From contig NZ_JAIVAH010000023.1 in NCBI RefSeq assembly GCF_020171745.1, forward strand, positions 109,863 to 173,862: DNA of 64,000 bases, in the 5' to 3' direction. Numbering within the stretch: position 1 is the stretch's first letter; each line of letters begins with the position of its first letter. The notes below the pieces were generated by a model. The model was not told the origin of the DNA, did no database searches, and saw nothing but the letters and a program-made list of their open reading frames with translations. Below, one piece after another: positions 32,387 through 40,437 of this stretch. Source of the stretch: Prescottella equi (GTDB lineage Bacteria > Actinomycetota > Actinomycetes > Mycobacteriales > Mycobacteriaceae). Both the position numbers and the translations under genes were made by a program.

Positions 32387-33385
32387 TCAGGGCAGAGTCG
32401 AGCCCCGCGCCACGAGCGTGGGGGTGATCGCGATCCGCTGCGGCGGCGGGCTGTCCGAGCGCGCTGCCGCGGCGTCGAGCAGTCGTACCGCCTGCGCGGC
32501 GATCTCGTCCTGCGGCTGACGCACCGTCGTCAGCGGCGGCCGTGACAGCGCCGCATACGGGGTGTCGTCGAACCCGGTGACCTGGATGTCGGCGGGGACC
32601 CGTACCCCGGCGGCGGCGAGTCCGTCCAGCACGCCGAGCGCGATCATGTCGTTCCCGCAGATCACGGCGTCGGGCCGGGGTGTGCGCGCGGCGATCCGGC
32701 GGGCGGCCTCGCGTCCCCAGTCGGTGCTGAAGTTGCCGAGCAGGACGTCGGGGTCGGTCAGTCCGTGGCGGGCCGTCGCCTGTCGGTAGCCGTCGAGCCG
32801 CTCCTGTGCGGACGAGTCGACGGGTTCGGCGCCGACGAAGACCGGGCGGGACGCCCCGCGGTCGAGGACGTGATCGACGGCCAGCCTGAGGCCGAACTCG
32901 TTGTCGACCGTGACCGAACTGCCGGCGTGGTCGTCGACCCGCAGGTCGACCTGCACCGTCGGCACCCGGGCGGCGGCGTCCGCGGTGGCCGCGCGGCTCG
33001 ACGCGCGATCGCACGGCACCAGGATCAGCGAGTCGACGCGGCGGTCGAGGAGGGCCTGGATCTGGCGTCGTTCGGTCTGCGGCTCGTAGCGCGAATTGGC
33101 GAGCAGCAGACTGCGGTCGTCGTCGCGGAGTTGATGTTCGACGGCCTCGACGAGCGTCGCGAAGTACGGGTTGGCGATGCTGGGCACCACCATGCCGACG
33201 GTGTACGTGGTGCGTCCGCGCAGGGCGGCGGCGAGGATGTTGGGCTGGTAGGCGAGTGCGGCCGCGGCGGCCAGCACGCGTTCGCGATTCTCGGGGCGAA
33301 CCCCGCGCTCACCCGACAGCGCACGGGAGGCCGTCGCGACCGACACTCCGGCTCGCGCGGCGACATCGCGGATGGTGGCACTCAT
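32387..33385 (-). CDS. LacI-family transcriptional regulator
   Basis: Sugar-responsive repressor, 332 residues. The N-terminal HTH and hinge are complete (ATIRDVAARAGVSVATASRA, then YQPNILAAALRG). The periplasmic-binding-like effector domain has VGMVVPSIANPYFATLVEAV and ends with ARGSTLP. The ATG at 33385 is chosen by the family N-terminus MSATIRDVA and an upstream GAGGG. It is divergent from the rbsK-rbsA-rbsCB operon, with two AANCGNTT palindromes between them. It is therefore the likely regulator of that operon and of itself, an RbsR-like role. The effector is probably ribose or another pentose. Confidence 0.9.
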   Translation of the reverse strand: MSATIRDVAARAGVSVATASRALSGERGVRPENRERVLAAAAALAYQPNILAAALRGRTTYTVGMVVPSIANPYFATLVEAVEHQLRDDDRSLLLANSRYEPQTERRQIQALLDRRVDSLILVPCDRASSRAATADAAARVPTVQVDLRVDDHAGSSVTVDNEFGLRLAVDHVLDRGASRPVFVGAEPVDSSAQERLDGYRQATARHGLTDPDVLLGNFSTDWGREAARRIAARTPRPDAVICGNDMIALGVLDGLAAAGVRVPADIQVTGFDDTPYAALSRPPLTTVRQPQDEIAAQAVRLLDAAAARSDSPPPQRIAITPTLVARGSTLP

Positions 33386-33422
33386 CGGACCCTCGTACCC
33401 CTCGAGATCGTGGAAACGCAAC

Positions 33423-33437
33423 GGTAATCGATTTCCG
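33423..33437. promoter_or_regulatory. LacI-family operator candidate 1
   Basis: GGTAATCGATTTCCG contains AATCGATT, matching the LacI-family core AANCGNTT. It lies 38 bp upstream of the LacI-type start and suits autorepression. Confidence 0.55.
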
Positions 33438-33521
33438 TATCAGGGGGCAATTCAGACCGGGATGTATGCATTAGCCGCCTTGACGCGGGCGTAGCACTCC
33501 GTCATCGTGGGTGACGTCACG

Positions 33522-33533
33522 GAAAACGTTTTC
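33522..33533. promoter_or_regulatory. LacI-family operator candidate 2
   Basis: Perfect 12-bp palindrome GAAAACGTTTTC, also matching AANCGNTT. It lies 44 bp before the rbsK start, about 100 bp from the first site, allowing looping. Confidence 0.65.
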
Positions 33534-33576
33534 ACCCGCGATGCAATCGTTCTGCACGACCGAGAGGCCGCCCCCG

Positions 33577-34551
33577 ATGTCCCAGACGCGACCGTCCCAG
33601 CGCCCGCACGATCCGGATCGCGCATCACCGCCGGCGTCGCCGGAGATCGTCGTCGTGGGGTCGGTCAACGTCGACACGGTGATCCGCGTTCCGCGTCTGC
33701 CGGCGCCGGGTGAGACGGTGCTCGGGACCGGCGCGACCGAGCACGTCGGCGGCAAGGGTGCGAACCAGGCCGTGGCCGCCGCTCGGCTCGGTCGCCGCGT
33801 CGGGCTCGTGGGCGCGGTCGGCGACGATGCCGGCGGGGCCGCCGTGCGCGACGCGCTGGGGGCCGAGGGCATCGACCTCACCGGGCTCGGCGAGTGTGCC
33901 GGCGCTCGCACCGGCACTGCCGTGGTGCAGGTCGACGGCTCCGGCGAGAACTGCATCACCGTGCTCGCCGGTGCCAATGGTGACCTCGATGCCGCGGCCG
34001 TGCGCACCGCCGCCGACGACCTGCGACGCGCGCTGGTGACCATCGTGCAGTTGGAGATTCCCGATGCCGCCGTCGCCGCCGCGATCGCGCTCGCGGGCGG
34101 CACCGTCGTCCTCAATCCCTCGCCCGCACGGCCGGTCGCCGACGCGGTGCTGAGCCGCGTCGACGTCCTGATCGTCAACCGTTCCGAATTGGCGTTCCTT
34201 GCGGGCGAAGCCGAACCGGAGACGTCGCGGCAGGCCGCGGCGATGGCGGGTCGGCTGACCGGACCGGCGGCCGTCGTGGTCACCCTCGGCGCCGACGGCG
34301 CGGTACTCGTACGCGCCGGCGCTGTCACCGAGGTGCCGGCCGTGCCCGTCGCACACGTGACGGATCCGACCGGTGCCGGGGACACGTTTGCCGGTGCTCT
34401 CGTGGACGCGCTGGTGCGCGGCGAACCGCTCGAGGACGCCGTGCGCTGGGCCGCGGAAGCCGCCGCGATCGCGGTGACGGGCGCGGGCGCCCAGTCCGCG
34501 ATGCCCACCCGCGATCAGGTCCTCGCCGCGCGGCAGGGGAGCCCGTCGTGA
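33577..34551 (+). CDS. rbsK: Ribokinase
   Basis: Phosphorylates imported ribose to ribose-5-phosphate (PfkB/ribokinase family). The 324-residue protein has VVVGSVNVDTVIRVPRLPAP, the substrate motif GGKGANQAVAAARLG and the C-terminal catalytic signature DPTGAGDTFAGALVDALVRG with the catalytic Asp. A Pro/Ser/Arg-rich lead of about 20 residues precedes the first strand. The ATG at 33577 is preferred because an upstream in-frame GTG would translate the operator palindrome. The stop overlaps rbsA by 4 bp. First gene of the sugar operon. Confidence 0.93.
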   Translation: MSQTRPSQRPHDPDRASPPASPEIVVVGSVNVDTVIRVPRLPAPGETVLGTGATEHVGGKGANQAVAAARLGRRVGLVGAVGDDAGGAAVRDALGAEGIDLTGLGECAGARTGTAVVQVDGSGENCITVLAGANGDLDAAAVRTAADDLRRALVTIVQLEIPDAAVAAAIALAGGTVVLNPSPARPVADAVLSRVDVLIVNRSELAFLAGEAEPETSRQAAAMAGRLTGPAAVVVTLGADGAVLVRAGAVTEVPAVPVAHVTDPTGAGDTFAGALVDALVRGEPLEDAVRWAAEAAAIAVTGAGAQSAMPTRDQVLAARQGSPS

Positions 34552-36041
34552 GCGGTGCGCGGCCCGGACGGCTCGAGCTGGACGGTGTCTCCAAGCTGTA
34601 TCCCGGTGTGCGGGCTCTCGATTCGGTGAACTTCGACCTGCACGGCGGCGAGGTGCACGTGCTGCTCGGCGAGAACGGCGCCGGCAAGTCCACGCTGATC
34701 AAGATGATGGCCGGCGTGCACCAGCCGGACACCGGGGAGATCCGGGTGGACGGCAACCCCGTGCGGCTGCGCGGGCCCGGCGACGCCGAGGCGCTGGGCA
34801 TCTCGACGATCCACCAGGAGATGGCACTGGTGCCGCAGTTGACGGTCGCCGAGAACATCTTCCTCGGCAGGCCCCCGCGCCGCCTCGGTCTCATCGACAC
34901 CCGCGCGATGCGGCGGCAGGCCCGGGAACTGCTCGACCGCACCGGTCTCGACCTCGACGTCGACGCGATCGTCGGCGATCTCGGTGTCGCCCGGCGCCAG
35001 ATGGTCGAGATCGCGAAGGCCCTGAGCATCGACACCCGCTTCCTCGTGATGGACGAGCCCACCGCCGTGCTCAGCCGCGGCGAGGTCACCGCGCTGTTCG
35101 ACATCGTGCGCAGCCTCACCGACCGCGGCGTCGGCGTGGTGTTCATCTCGCACCTGCTCGGCGAGGTCGCCGAGATCGGGGACCGGGTCACGGTGCTGCG
35201 CGACGGCACCAAGGTGGGGGAGGTCCCCGCCGACACCGACGTCGACGAACTGGTGCGGCTCATGGTCGGCCGGTCGATCGAGCAGCAGTATCCGCCGCGG
35301 CACAACGAGATCGGTGACGTCGTGCTCGAGGTGCGCGGTCTCGGCCGGGACGGCGAGTTCGACGGCGTCGACCTCACCGTGCGCGCCGGGGAGGTCGTCG
35401 GCATCGGCGGCCTGGTCGGCGCGGGCCGCACCGAGGTGGTGCGCGCGATCTTCGGCGCCGACCGGTACGACCGCGGCGAGGTCCTGGTCGACGGCCGTCC
35501 GGTGCGCCGCGGCGACGTCGTGGCCGCCCACGAGGCCGGGCTCGCGCTGGTCCCGGAGGACCGGGCAGGGCAGGGCCTCGTGCTCGGTGCGTCGGTGGAG
35601 GAGAACCTCGGCCTGGCCACGCTCGGCGACCGCACCCGCCTCGGCCTGGTCGATCTGAACGATCAGGCCGAGAAGGCGCGGACCGCCGTGCAGCGCATGG
35701 GGATCCGCGTGTACGGCCCCGAACAGCCGGTGGTCACGCTGTCCGGCGGCAATCAGCAGAAGATCGTCATCGGCAAATGGCTGATGGCCAAGCCGCGGGT
35801 GCTGATCCTCGACGAACCCACCCGCGGCATCGACGTCGGTGCCCGCGCGGAGATCTACGAACTGATCGCCGAACTGACGGCCGACGGCACGGCCGTCGTG
35901 GTCGTGTCGAGCGATCTGCCCGAACTGCTCGGGCTCAGCGACCGTGTGCTCGTCATGGCGGACGGCCGAGTCCGCGGCGAGCTGGACGGTACCCAGGCAA
36001 CCCAGGAGAGCGTCATGGCTCTCGCGGTCACGGAAGGATGA
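34548..36041 (+). CDS. rbsA: Ribose-type ABC transporter ATPase RbsA
   Basis: Double ABC ATPase of CUT2 sugar importers. The 497-residue protein carries two cassettes. The first has Walker A GENGAGKSTLIKMM, signature LGVARRQMVEIAKAL and Walker B LVMDEPTAVL. The second is degenerate, with Walker A replaced by GLVGAGRTEVVRA, but it keeps LSGGNQQKIVIGKWL and LILDEPTRGID. This asymmetry is normal for RbsA. GTG start overlaps the rbsK stop (GTGA) and the stop overlaps the permease start (ATGA), so translation is coupled along the operon. Confidence 0.94.
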   Translation: MSGARPGRLELDGVSKLYPGVRALDSVNFDLHGGEVHVLLGENGAGKSTLIKMMAGVHQPDTGEIRVDGNPVRLRGPGDAEALGISTIHQEMALVPQLTVAENIFLGRPPRRLGLIDTRAMRRQARELLDRTGLDLDVDAIVGDLGVARRQMVEIAKALSIDTRFLVMDEPTAVLSRGEVTALFDIVRSLTDRGVGVVFISHLLGEVAEIGDRVTVLRDGTKVGEVPADTDVDELVRLMVGRSIEQQYPPRHNEIGDVVLEVRGLGRDGEFDGVDLTVRAGEVVGIGGLVGAGRTEVVRAIFGADRYDRGEVLVDGRPVRRGDVVAAHEAGLALVPEDRAGQGLVLGASVEENLGLATLGDRTRLGLVDLNDQAEKARTAVQRMGIRVYGPEQPVVTLSGGNQQKIVIGKWLMAKPRVLILDEPTRGIDVGARAEIYELIAELTADGTAVVVVSSDLPELLGLSDRVLVMADGRVRGELDGTQATQESVMALAVTEG

Positions 36042-38029
36042 GGGCGGTGCCCGAGAACAACACCGATCCCGCACGAGCGGGAACATCGGCGGCGGGCGAG
36101 CAGCCCCCATCGTCCAAGGGAGGGCTGTGGCGGTGGGTGACGTCGGTGCGCGGCACGGGCGGCCCGCTCGCGGCGCTGGTCGCCCTGGTGGTGCTGCTGG
36201 CGCTGCTGTCGGGGGACTTCCTCACCACGAACAACCTGCTCAACGTCGGCGTGCAGGCGTCTGTGACCGCGGTGCTCGCGTTCGGTATGACGTTCGTGAT
36301 CGTCAGTGGCGGCATCGACCTGTCGGTGGGTTCGATCGCCGGACTGTCCGGCATCGTCACCGGCTGGACCGCGACAACCGCGGGCGTACCCATGTGGCTG
36401 GCGGTGCTGGCCGGTGTCGCTTCGGGTGTGCTGGCCGGGGTGGTGTCGGGCATCCTCATCACCGCCGGGCGGATGCCCCCGTTCATCGCGACGCTCGCGA
36501 TGCTCTCCGTCGCCCGCGGTCTCGCGCTGGTGATCGCCGACGGACGACCGATCCCGGTCGACGGCTGGCTCGCCACCCTCGGCAGCGGTGAGCTGTTCGG
36601 CTTCCTGCCGTACCCGGTGCTGGTGCTGATCGCCGCCGCGGTCGCCACCGGACTGATCCTGCGCCGCACCTACGCGGGGCGGGCGATGTACGCGATCGGC
36701 GGAAACCCCGAGGCGGCCCGCCTGTCCGGGATCCGGGTCAATCGGCAGCAGGTGCTGGTCTACGCGCTGTCGGGCATGTTCGCGGCGGTCGCCGGCATCC
36801 TGCTCGCGGCCCGGTTGGCGTCGGCGCAGCCCGAGGCGGGCACCGGATACGAGCTCGACGCGATCGCGGCCGTGGTCATCGGCGGCGCGAGCCTGTCCGG
36901 CGGCGTCGGCACCGCGGTCGGCACCCTGATCGGTGCGCTGATCCTTGCGATCCTGCGCAACGGCCTGAACCTGCTCGACGTCTCCGCGTTCTGGCAGCAG
37001 GTCGTGATCGGTGCAGTCATCGCCGCAGCGGTCCTGTTCGACACGCTGCGTCGGCGCCGTCGCTCCGGTGGCAAGGGCGGAGGTCCGCTGCGAAGTCCGG
37101 CGGTCCGCAAGGCCGGTGCCGCGGTGCTGGTGCTGGTGGTGATCGCGGCCGGGTGGGCCATCGTCGACCGTCAGCGCGGGGGAGGCGTGTCCGGTACCCG
37201 CATCGCGCTGTCGCTGTCGACCCTGAACAACCCGTTCTTCGTCGATGTTCGGGAGGGTGCGCAGGAGGAGGCGGACCGGCTCGGGGTGAAGCTGACGGTC
37301 ACCGATGCCGGTTCCGATCCGTCTCGGCAGGCCAACGACATCCAGAACGCGATCGCGCGCGGCGTGGACGCGATCGTCGTCAATCCCGTCGACTCCGACG
37401 CCGTCGTGCCGTCGGTCCAGGCCGCGAACGCGGCCGGCATCCCGGTGATCGCGCTCGACCGCGCCCCCAGCGGCGGCATCGTCGTGACGACGGTGGCCTC
37501 CGACAACGTCGAGGGTGGGCGCCTGGCCGCCCGGCAGTTGGCCGAACTGGTCGGCACGGGTCCCGTCGCGGTGCTCGAGGGCAAGCCGGGCACCTCCGCG
37601 GCCCGCGATCGGCAGGCCGGCTTCGACGAGGAGATCGCGAGGCATCCGGGCATCACGGTGGTCGCGTCGCAGCCCGCCGACTTCGACCGGACCAAGGCGC
37701 TCGACGTCATGTCGAACGTGCTGCAGTCCAACCCGGACATCCGCGGGGTGTTCGCGGCCAACGACGAGATGGCACTCGGTGCGGTCAAGGCGCTCGGCGC
37801 CCGCGCCGGCGGTCAGATCAAGATCGTCGGATTCGACGGGACGCCGGACGGATTGGCCGCGGTCGAGGCGGGCACGGTGAATGCCGATGTCGCGCAGCAG
37901 CCGACGGTCCTCGGCGTGGACGCGGTCCGATTGGCAGTCGAGGCGACCGGTGACTCGGTGCTCGTGGACACCGCCGAGACCGGAGCGGTGCACAGCGTGC
38001 CCGTGCGGGTGGTCACCGCGGACAACTGA
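36038..38029 (+). CDS. Fused ribose-type permease and substrate-binding protein (RbsC-RbsB)
   Basis: One 663-residue chain joins two importer subunits that are normally separate. Residues about 40-350 are a CUT2 permease (TTNNLLNVGVQASVTAVLAF, MTFVIVSGGIDLSVGSIAG, AIGGNPEAARLSGIRVNRQQ). A basic linker (about 345-358), an extra TM helix (AGAAVLVLVVIAAGWAIV, about 358-376) and a complete RbsB-like binding protein (about 385-663) follow. The RbsB part has ALSLSTLNNPFFVDVREGAQ and ends in a normal C-terminus. There is no stop, frameshift or signal peptide at the junction. The extra helix would place the binding domain outside, tethered to its own permease. The ATG overlaps the rbsA stop. Confidence 0.92.
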   Translation: MRAVPENNTDPARAGTSAAGEQPPSSKGGLWRWVTSVRGTGGPLAALVALVVLLALLSGDFLTTNNLLNVGVQASVTAVLAFGMTFVIVSGGIDLSVGSIAGLSGIVTGWTATTAGVPMWLAVLAGVASGVLAGVVSGILITAGRMPPFIATLAMLSVARGLALVIADGRPIPVDGWLATLGSGELFGFLPYPVLVLIAAAVATGLILRRTYAGRAMYAIGGNPEAARLSGIRVNRQQVLVYALSGMFAAVAGILLAARLASAQPEAGTGYELDAIAAVVIGGASLSGGVGTAVGTLIGALILAILRNGLNLLDVSAFWQQVVIGAVIAAAVLFDTLRRRRRSGGKGGGPLRSPAVRKAGAAVLVLVVIAAGWAIVDRQRGGGVSGTRIALSLSTLNNPFFVDVREGAQEEADRLGVKLTVTDAGSDPSRQANDIQNAIARGVDAIVVNPVDSDAVVPSVQAANAAGIPVIALDRAPSGGIVVTTVASDNVEGGRLAARQLAELVGTGPVAVLEGKPGTSAARDRQAGFDEEIARHPGITVVASQPADFDRTKALDVMSNVLQSNPDIRGVFAANDEMALGAVKALGARAGGQIKIVGFDGTPDGLAAVEAGTVNADVAQQPTVLGVDAVRLAVEATGDSVLVDTAETGAVHSVPVRVVTADN

Positions 38030-38032
38030 CGG

Positions 38033-38284
38033 TCAGCGTCGCCTGAAGCGGCGCGAGAGACGTTGCCGGACGGTGGGTCTGACAGAGGTCAGATCCACCG
38101 TCGGGCGACTTTCCGTATCTGCGGCAGCGCGGGCGAACCGCGTGTGCAGGCGGTCGCGTACCTCGTCGGGGGTGTAGGCGCGGCGCTGTCGTTCGGCGCG
38201 CACTGCGAGCGCCCCGGTCGCGGCGACACCCACCGCGCCCGCGAGTCCGAGTGCCTTCCACAGATGTCTGCCGTCGATGCGCAT
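38033..38284 (-). CDS. Small single-helix membrane protein
   Basis: Function unknown. The 83-residue product has one N-terminal hydrophobic helix (LGLAGAVGVAATGALAV) followed by a strongly basic region (RAERQRRAYTPDEVRDRLHT). It ends RQRLSRRFRRR. It begins 17 bp from the divergent gene at 38302 and converges on the sugar operon, 3 bp from its stop. The frame has clear codon-position G+C bias and the YTPDEVRDRLHTRF segment reads as real protein, but support is only moderate. Confidence 0.6.
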   Translation of the reverse strand: MRIDGRHLWKALGLAGAVGVAATGALAVRAERQRRAYTPDEVRDRLHTRFARAAADTESRPTVDLTSVRPTVRQRLSRRFRRR

Positions 38285-38289
38285 CGCTC

Positions 38290-38301
38290 TAGGCTAGGCG
38301 G
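38290..38301 (+). promoter_or_regulatory. leaderless -10 element of the 38302 gene
   Basis: TAGGCT, six bases, then ATG at 38302. No Shine-Dalgarno sequence. Confidence 0.5.
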
Positions 38302-38991
38302 ATGATTCGGCGGATGCACCCATCGGAGATCACCCTCGACGAGGCGGTCGAGGCGACCCGCACCGGCGACATCTGGATCTTCCGGGGGCAGTCCGGCGCC
38401 GACCGGGCGATCCAGACCCTCACCAACAGTCCCGTCAACCACGTCGGGATGTCCGTCGTGCTCGACGATCTGCCGCCGCTGATGTGGCACGCCGAACTCG
38501 GACGCTCGCTGCAGGACATGTGGACTGGCAAATTCCAGCGCGGCGTCCAACTGCACGATCTGCGGGCTGCGGTGCAGGTGTGGGGTGCGCGCTACGGACA
38601 GCGGGGCTGGCTGCGGCAGCTCGAGGATCCGGTGACCCGTGAGCAGGAGGACGCGATGCTGCGGACCATCGCGCGGCTCGACGGCACCCCGTTCCCGTCC
38701 ACCGCGCGGCTCGCGTCGCGGTGGTTCGGCGGTCGGCTGCCGTCGTTGCGCCGACGCTCGGGCCACGCGGAGCGCGCGGGTCTCGAGAGCGCCTACTGCG
38801 CCGAGGTGGTCGCGTCGACGTACGAGGCCATGGGACTGCTCACCGCCGAGCGACGGACGAATTGGTACGACCCGGGGCGATTCTGGAGCGGTGACCGGCT
38901 GCCGCTGGCGCCGGGCGTCGAACTGGGCGACGAGATCGCGGTTCTGCTGAGCCCCGAGGATCTCGCCGAAGGCGGCGCAGAACGGGGCTGA
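38302..38991 (+). CDS. YiiX/YaeF-like permuted NlpC-P60 (C92) protein
   Basis: Cytoplasmic papain-fold hydrolase-like protein of 229 residues; substrate unknown. In the permuted order typical of the YaeF/YiiX group the His comes first: GDIWIFRGQ, then TNSPVNHVGMSVVLDD, with the NHVGM His. The Cys comes late, in SAYCAEVVASTYEAMGLL. No signal peptide is seen. The actinobacterial members are uncharacterised. It is divergent from the small membrane protein. The leaderless -10 supports the ATG at 38302 over the ATG four codons downstream. Confidence 0.75.
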   Translation: MIRRMHPSEITLDEAVEATRTGDIWIFRGQSGADRAIQTLTNSPVNHVGMSVVLDDLPPLMWHAELGRSLQDMWTGKFQRGVQLHDLRAAVQVWGARYGQRGWLRQLEDPVTREQEDAMLRTIARLDGTPFPSTARLASRWFGGRLPSLRRRSGHAERAGLESAYCAEVVASTYEAMGLLTAERRTNWYDPGRFWSGDRLPLAPGVELGDEIAVLLSPEDLAEGGAERG

Positions 38992-39179
38992 GCGTGTGAC
39001 CCGGAGCACCGATTTCGAGTGAGGGTTATCACATAACGACTGGATAACGACCGGTCTGGCGACTTGCGGACACGCCGAACGCAACTGCGGAAACCGGTCG
39101 GTTAAGACGGTGAAGTCGCACGGCCGTACCGAAAATGCAGACCGTGACCTTTCCGTGACAGTCCCCTAACGTCGTTACC

Positions 39180-39198
39180 GGCCCGAGACGAACGGGCC
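39180..39198 (+). other. short hairpin upstream of the riboswitch
   Basis: GGCCCG-AGACGAA-CGGGCC. It may be a terminator for the preceding gene or part of the rpf leader RNA. Confidence 0.35.
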
Positions 39199-39200
39199 AC

Positions 39201-39339
39201 GCCGGACCGCCGCTGCACCAACCTGCCCTCGCGGTCCGGACACCCAATCCTTCGAGGGGGCAGGGGTGAGTCGGAGAGAAGCTCCGCCGGATGCGTCCGG
39301 TGCGTGGGCGCCGCCTCACCTGCAGGAGCGGAGAGGATT
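39201..39339 (+). ncRNA. Probable c-di-AMP (ydaO/yuaA) riboswitch
   Basis: Leader of the Rpf gene. It has a perfect 9-bp stem CCGGACCGC/GCGGTCCGG and then GGACACCCAATCC, followed by GGGGCAGGGGTGAGTC. This is the ACCCAAT...GGGGTGARTC pairing typical of the class. Near the 3' end CCTCACCTGCAGG recalls its conserved CTAACCTCGTAGG segment. Ribosome binding site and start codon follow within 10 nt. ydaO elements are known upstream of actinobacterial rpf genes. Boundaries are approximate and the call is from pattern memory only. Confidence 0.6.
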
Positions 39340-39346
39340 TACCCGA

Positions 39347-39934
39347 ATGACCAGCTTCACCATCAAGCGCGCCCTCGGCGCAGTCGTTGCCACCGGCGCC
39401 GTCGTCGCGATTCCGCTGGCTCTCGGTGCCGGCACCGCCTCCGCGGCCGGCGGCCACGACTGGTCCGGCGTCGCAGAGTGCGAGTCGTCCGGCAACTGGT
39501 CGGCCAACACCGGCAACGGCTACTACGGCGGCCTGCAGTTCTCGCAGAGCACCTGGGAGGCCTACGGCGGCAGCGGCAGCGCGAGCAACGCGAGCCAGGC
39601 CGAGCAGGTCCGCGTCGCCGAGAACGTCCTCGACGGCCAGGGTGTCGGCGCGTGGCCGGTATGCGGCCAGTACCTCACCGGCGGCAGCACCCCGACCGGC
39701 TCGGTCGAGTCGATCGCGCAGCAGGCCCCGGCCCAGGTCACCGCCCCGGCTCCCGTCCAGCAGCAGGTCGCCGAGTGGGTCCAGACCGTTCCCGCGGGTG
39801 TCGGCAACTACATCGTCCAGCTGGGTGACACCCTGTCTCAGATCGCGCAGAACCACGGCGTGGCGCTCGCGAACCTCGCCGCGCAGGTCCAGAACCCCGA
39901 CCTGATCTTCCCCGGACAGACCCTGTCCCTCTGA
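39347..39934 (+). CDS. Resuscitation-promoting factor with LysM
   Basis: Secreted muralytic enzyme that cleaves peptidoglycan glycan strands and promotes exit from dormancy. The 195-residue precursor has a signal peptide cut near TASA (residues 30-33). The Rpf transglycosylase domain is residues about 36-110: HDWSGVAECESSGNW with the catalytic E46, NTGNGYYGGLQFSQSTW, and a second Cys in WPVCGQY forming the family disulfide. After an Ala/Pro/Gln linker comes a LysM domain (YIVQLGDTLSQIAQNHGV to IFPGQTL). This is the architecture of Micrococcus luteus Rpf. ATG at 39347 follows GGAGAGG. Probably controlled by the upstream riboswitch. Confidence 0.93.
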   Translation: MTSFTIKRALGAVVATGAVVAIPLALGAGTASAAGGHDWSGVAECESSGNWSANTGNGYYGGLQFSQSTWEAYGGSGSASNASQAEQVRVAENVLDGQGVGAWPVCGQYLTGGSTPTGSVESIAQQAPAQVTAPAPVQQQVAEWVQTVPAGVGNYIVQLGDTLSQIAQNHGVALANLAAQVQNPDLIFPGQTLSL

Positions 39935-39956
39935 TCGGCCTTCGCGCCGCACAGCT

Positions 39957-39994
39957 CACAGCCCCGCCGGTATCCCCCTCCCGGTGGGGCTGTG
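39957..39994 (+). terminator. terminator after rpf
   Basis: CACAGCCCC and GGGGCTGTG, with CCGG/CCGG extending the stem, 22 bp after the stop. A TCGTGT tract follows. Confidence 0.75.
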
Positions 39995-40098
39995 TCGTGT
40001 CTCGGGGTCGTGTTTCCGGACAGGAATGGCGTAACGATCGGTCTATCCGGGGCGACGTCACGGACGTCGGCCCTGTCTACCGCGAAGGAGTTGTCGTG

Positions 40099-40398
40099 AT
40101 GCGATCTCATCGGTCTGTTCGACGCACAGCCTCGGTGCTGGCCGCGGTGGCGGCACCGTTGGTGGTCGGCTCGTCGCTCGGAGTCGGTTCCGCGGAGGCG
40201 ACCCCGTGGCGGATCGGTCCCCTGTATCGCGCGGAGTCCTCCGGCGAGAGCGCCGAGTACGTGTGCAACAAGGCGCTCGGGTTCGAGAAGTCCTATCGGG
40301 CGGTCGTCATCGAGCCGTGCACCTACGACGCGGCCGAGGGCGTCTGGTACCGAGTGGTCTTCGCTCCGGACACCCTGGGCTTCGGCAGCAGCAGTTGA
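40099..40398 (+). CDS. Small secreted protein with two cysteines
   Basis: Function unknown. The 99-residue precursor has a basic n-region (MRSHRSVRRT), a hydrophobic Ala/Val-rich segment and a probable cleavage site near GSAEA. The mature part is about 65 residues with one cysteine pair (EYVCNKALGFEKS and VIEPCTYDAA), probably a disulfide. The ATG at 40099 is supported by GAAGGAG eight bases upstream. It is a single gene between rpf and the PhzF-like gene. The conserved look of the mature part suggests a small extracytoplasmic domain. Confidence 0.65.
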   Translation: MRSHRSVRRTASVLAAVAAPLVVGSSLGVGSAEATPWRIGPLYRAESSGESAEYVCNKALGFEKSYRAVVIEPCTYDAAEGVWYRVVFAPDTLGFGSSS

Positions 40399-40437
40399 GT
40401 TGTCAGCGGTCGAGTTGTCGTCGCCGTAGCCGGCCCC

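Noticed and set aside
38285..38301. Resemblance of CTCTAGGCTAGGCG to an IdeR iron box
   Set aside because: It lacks the second half of the TTAGGTTAGGCTAACCTAA palindrome and is better explained as a leaderless -10 region.
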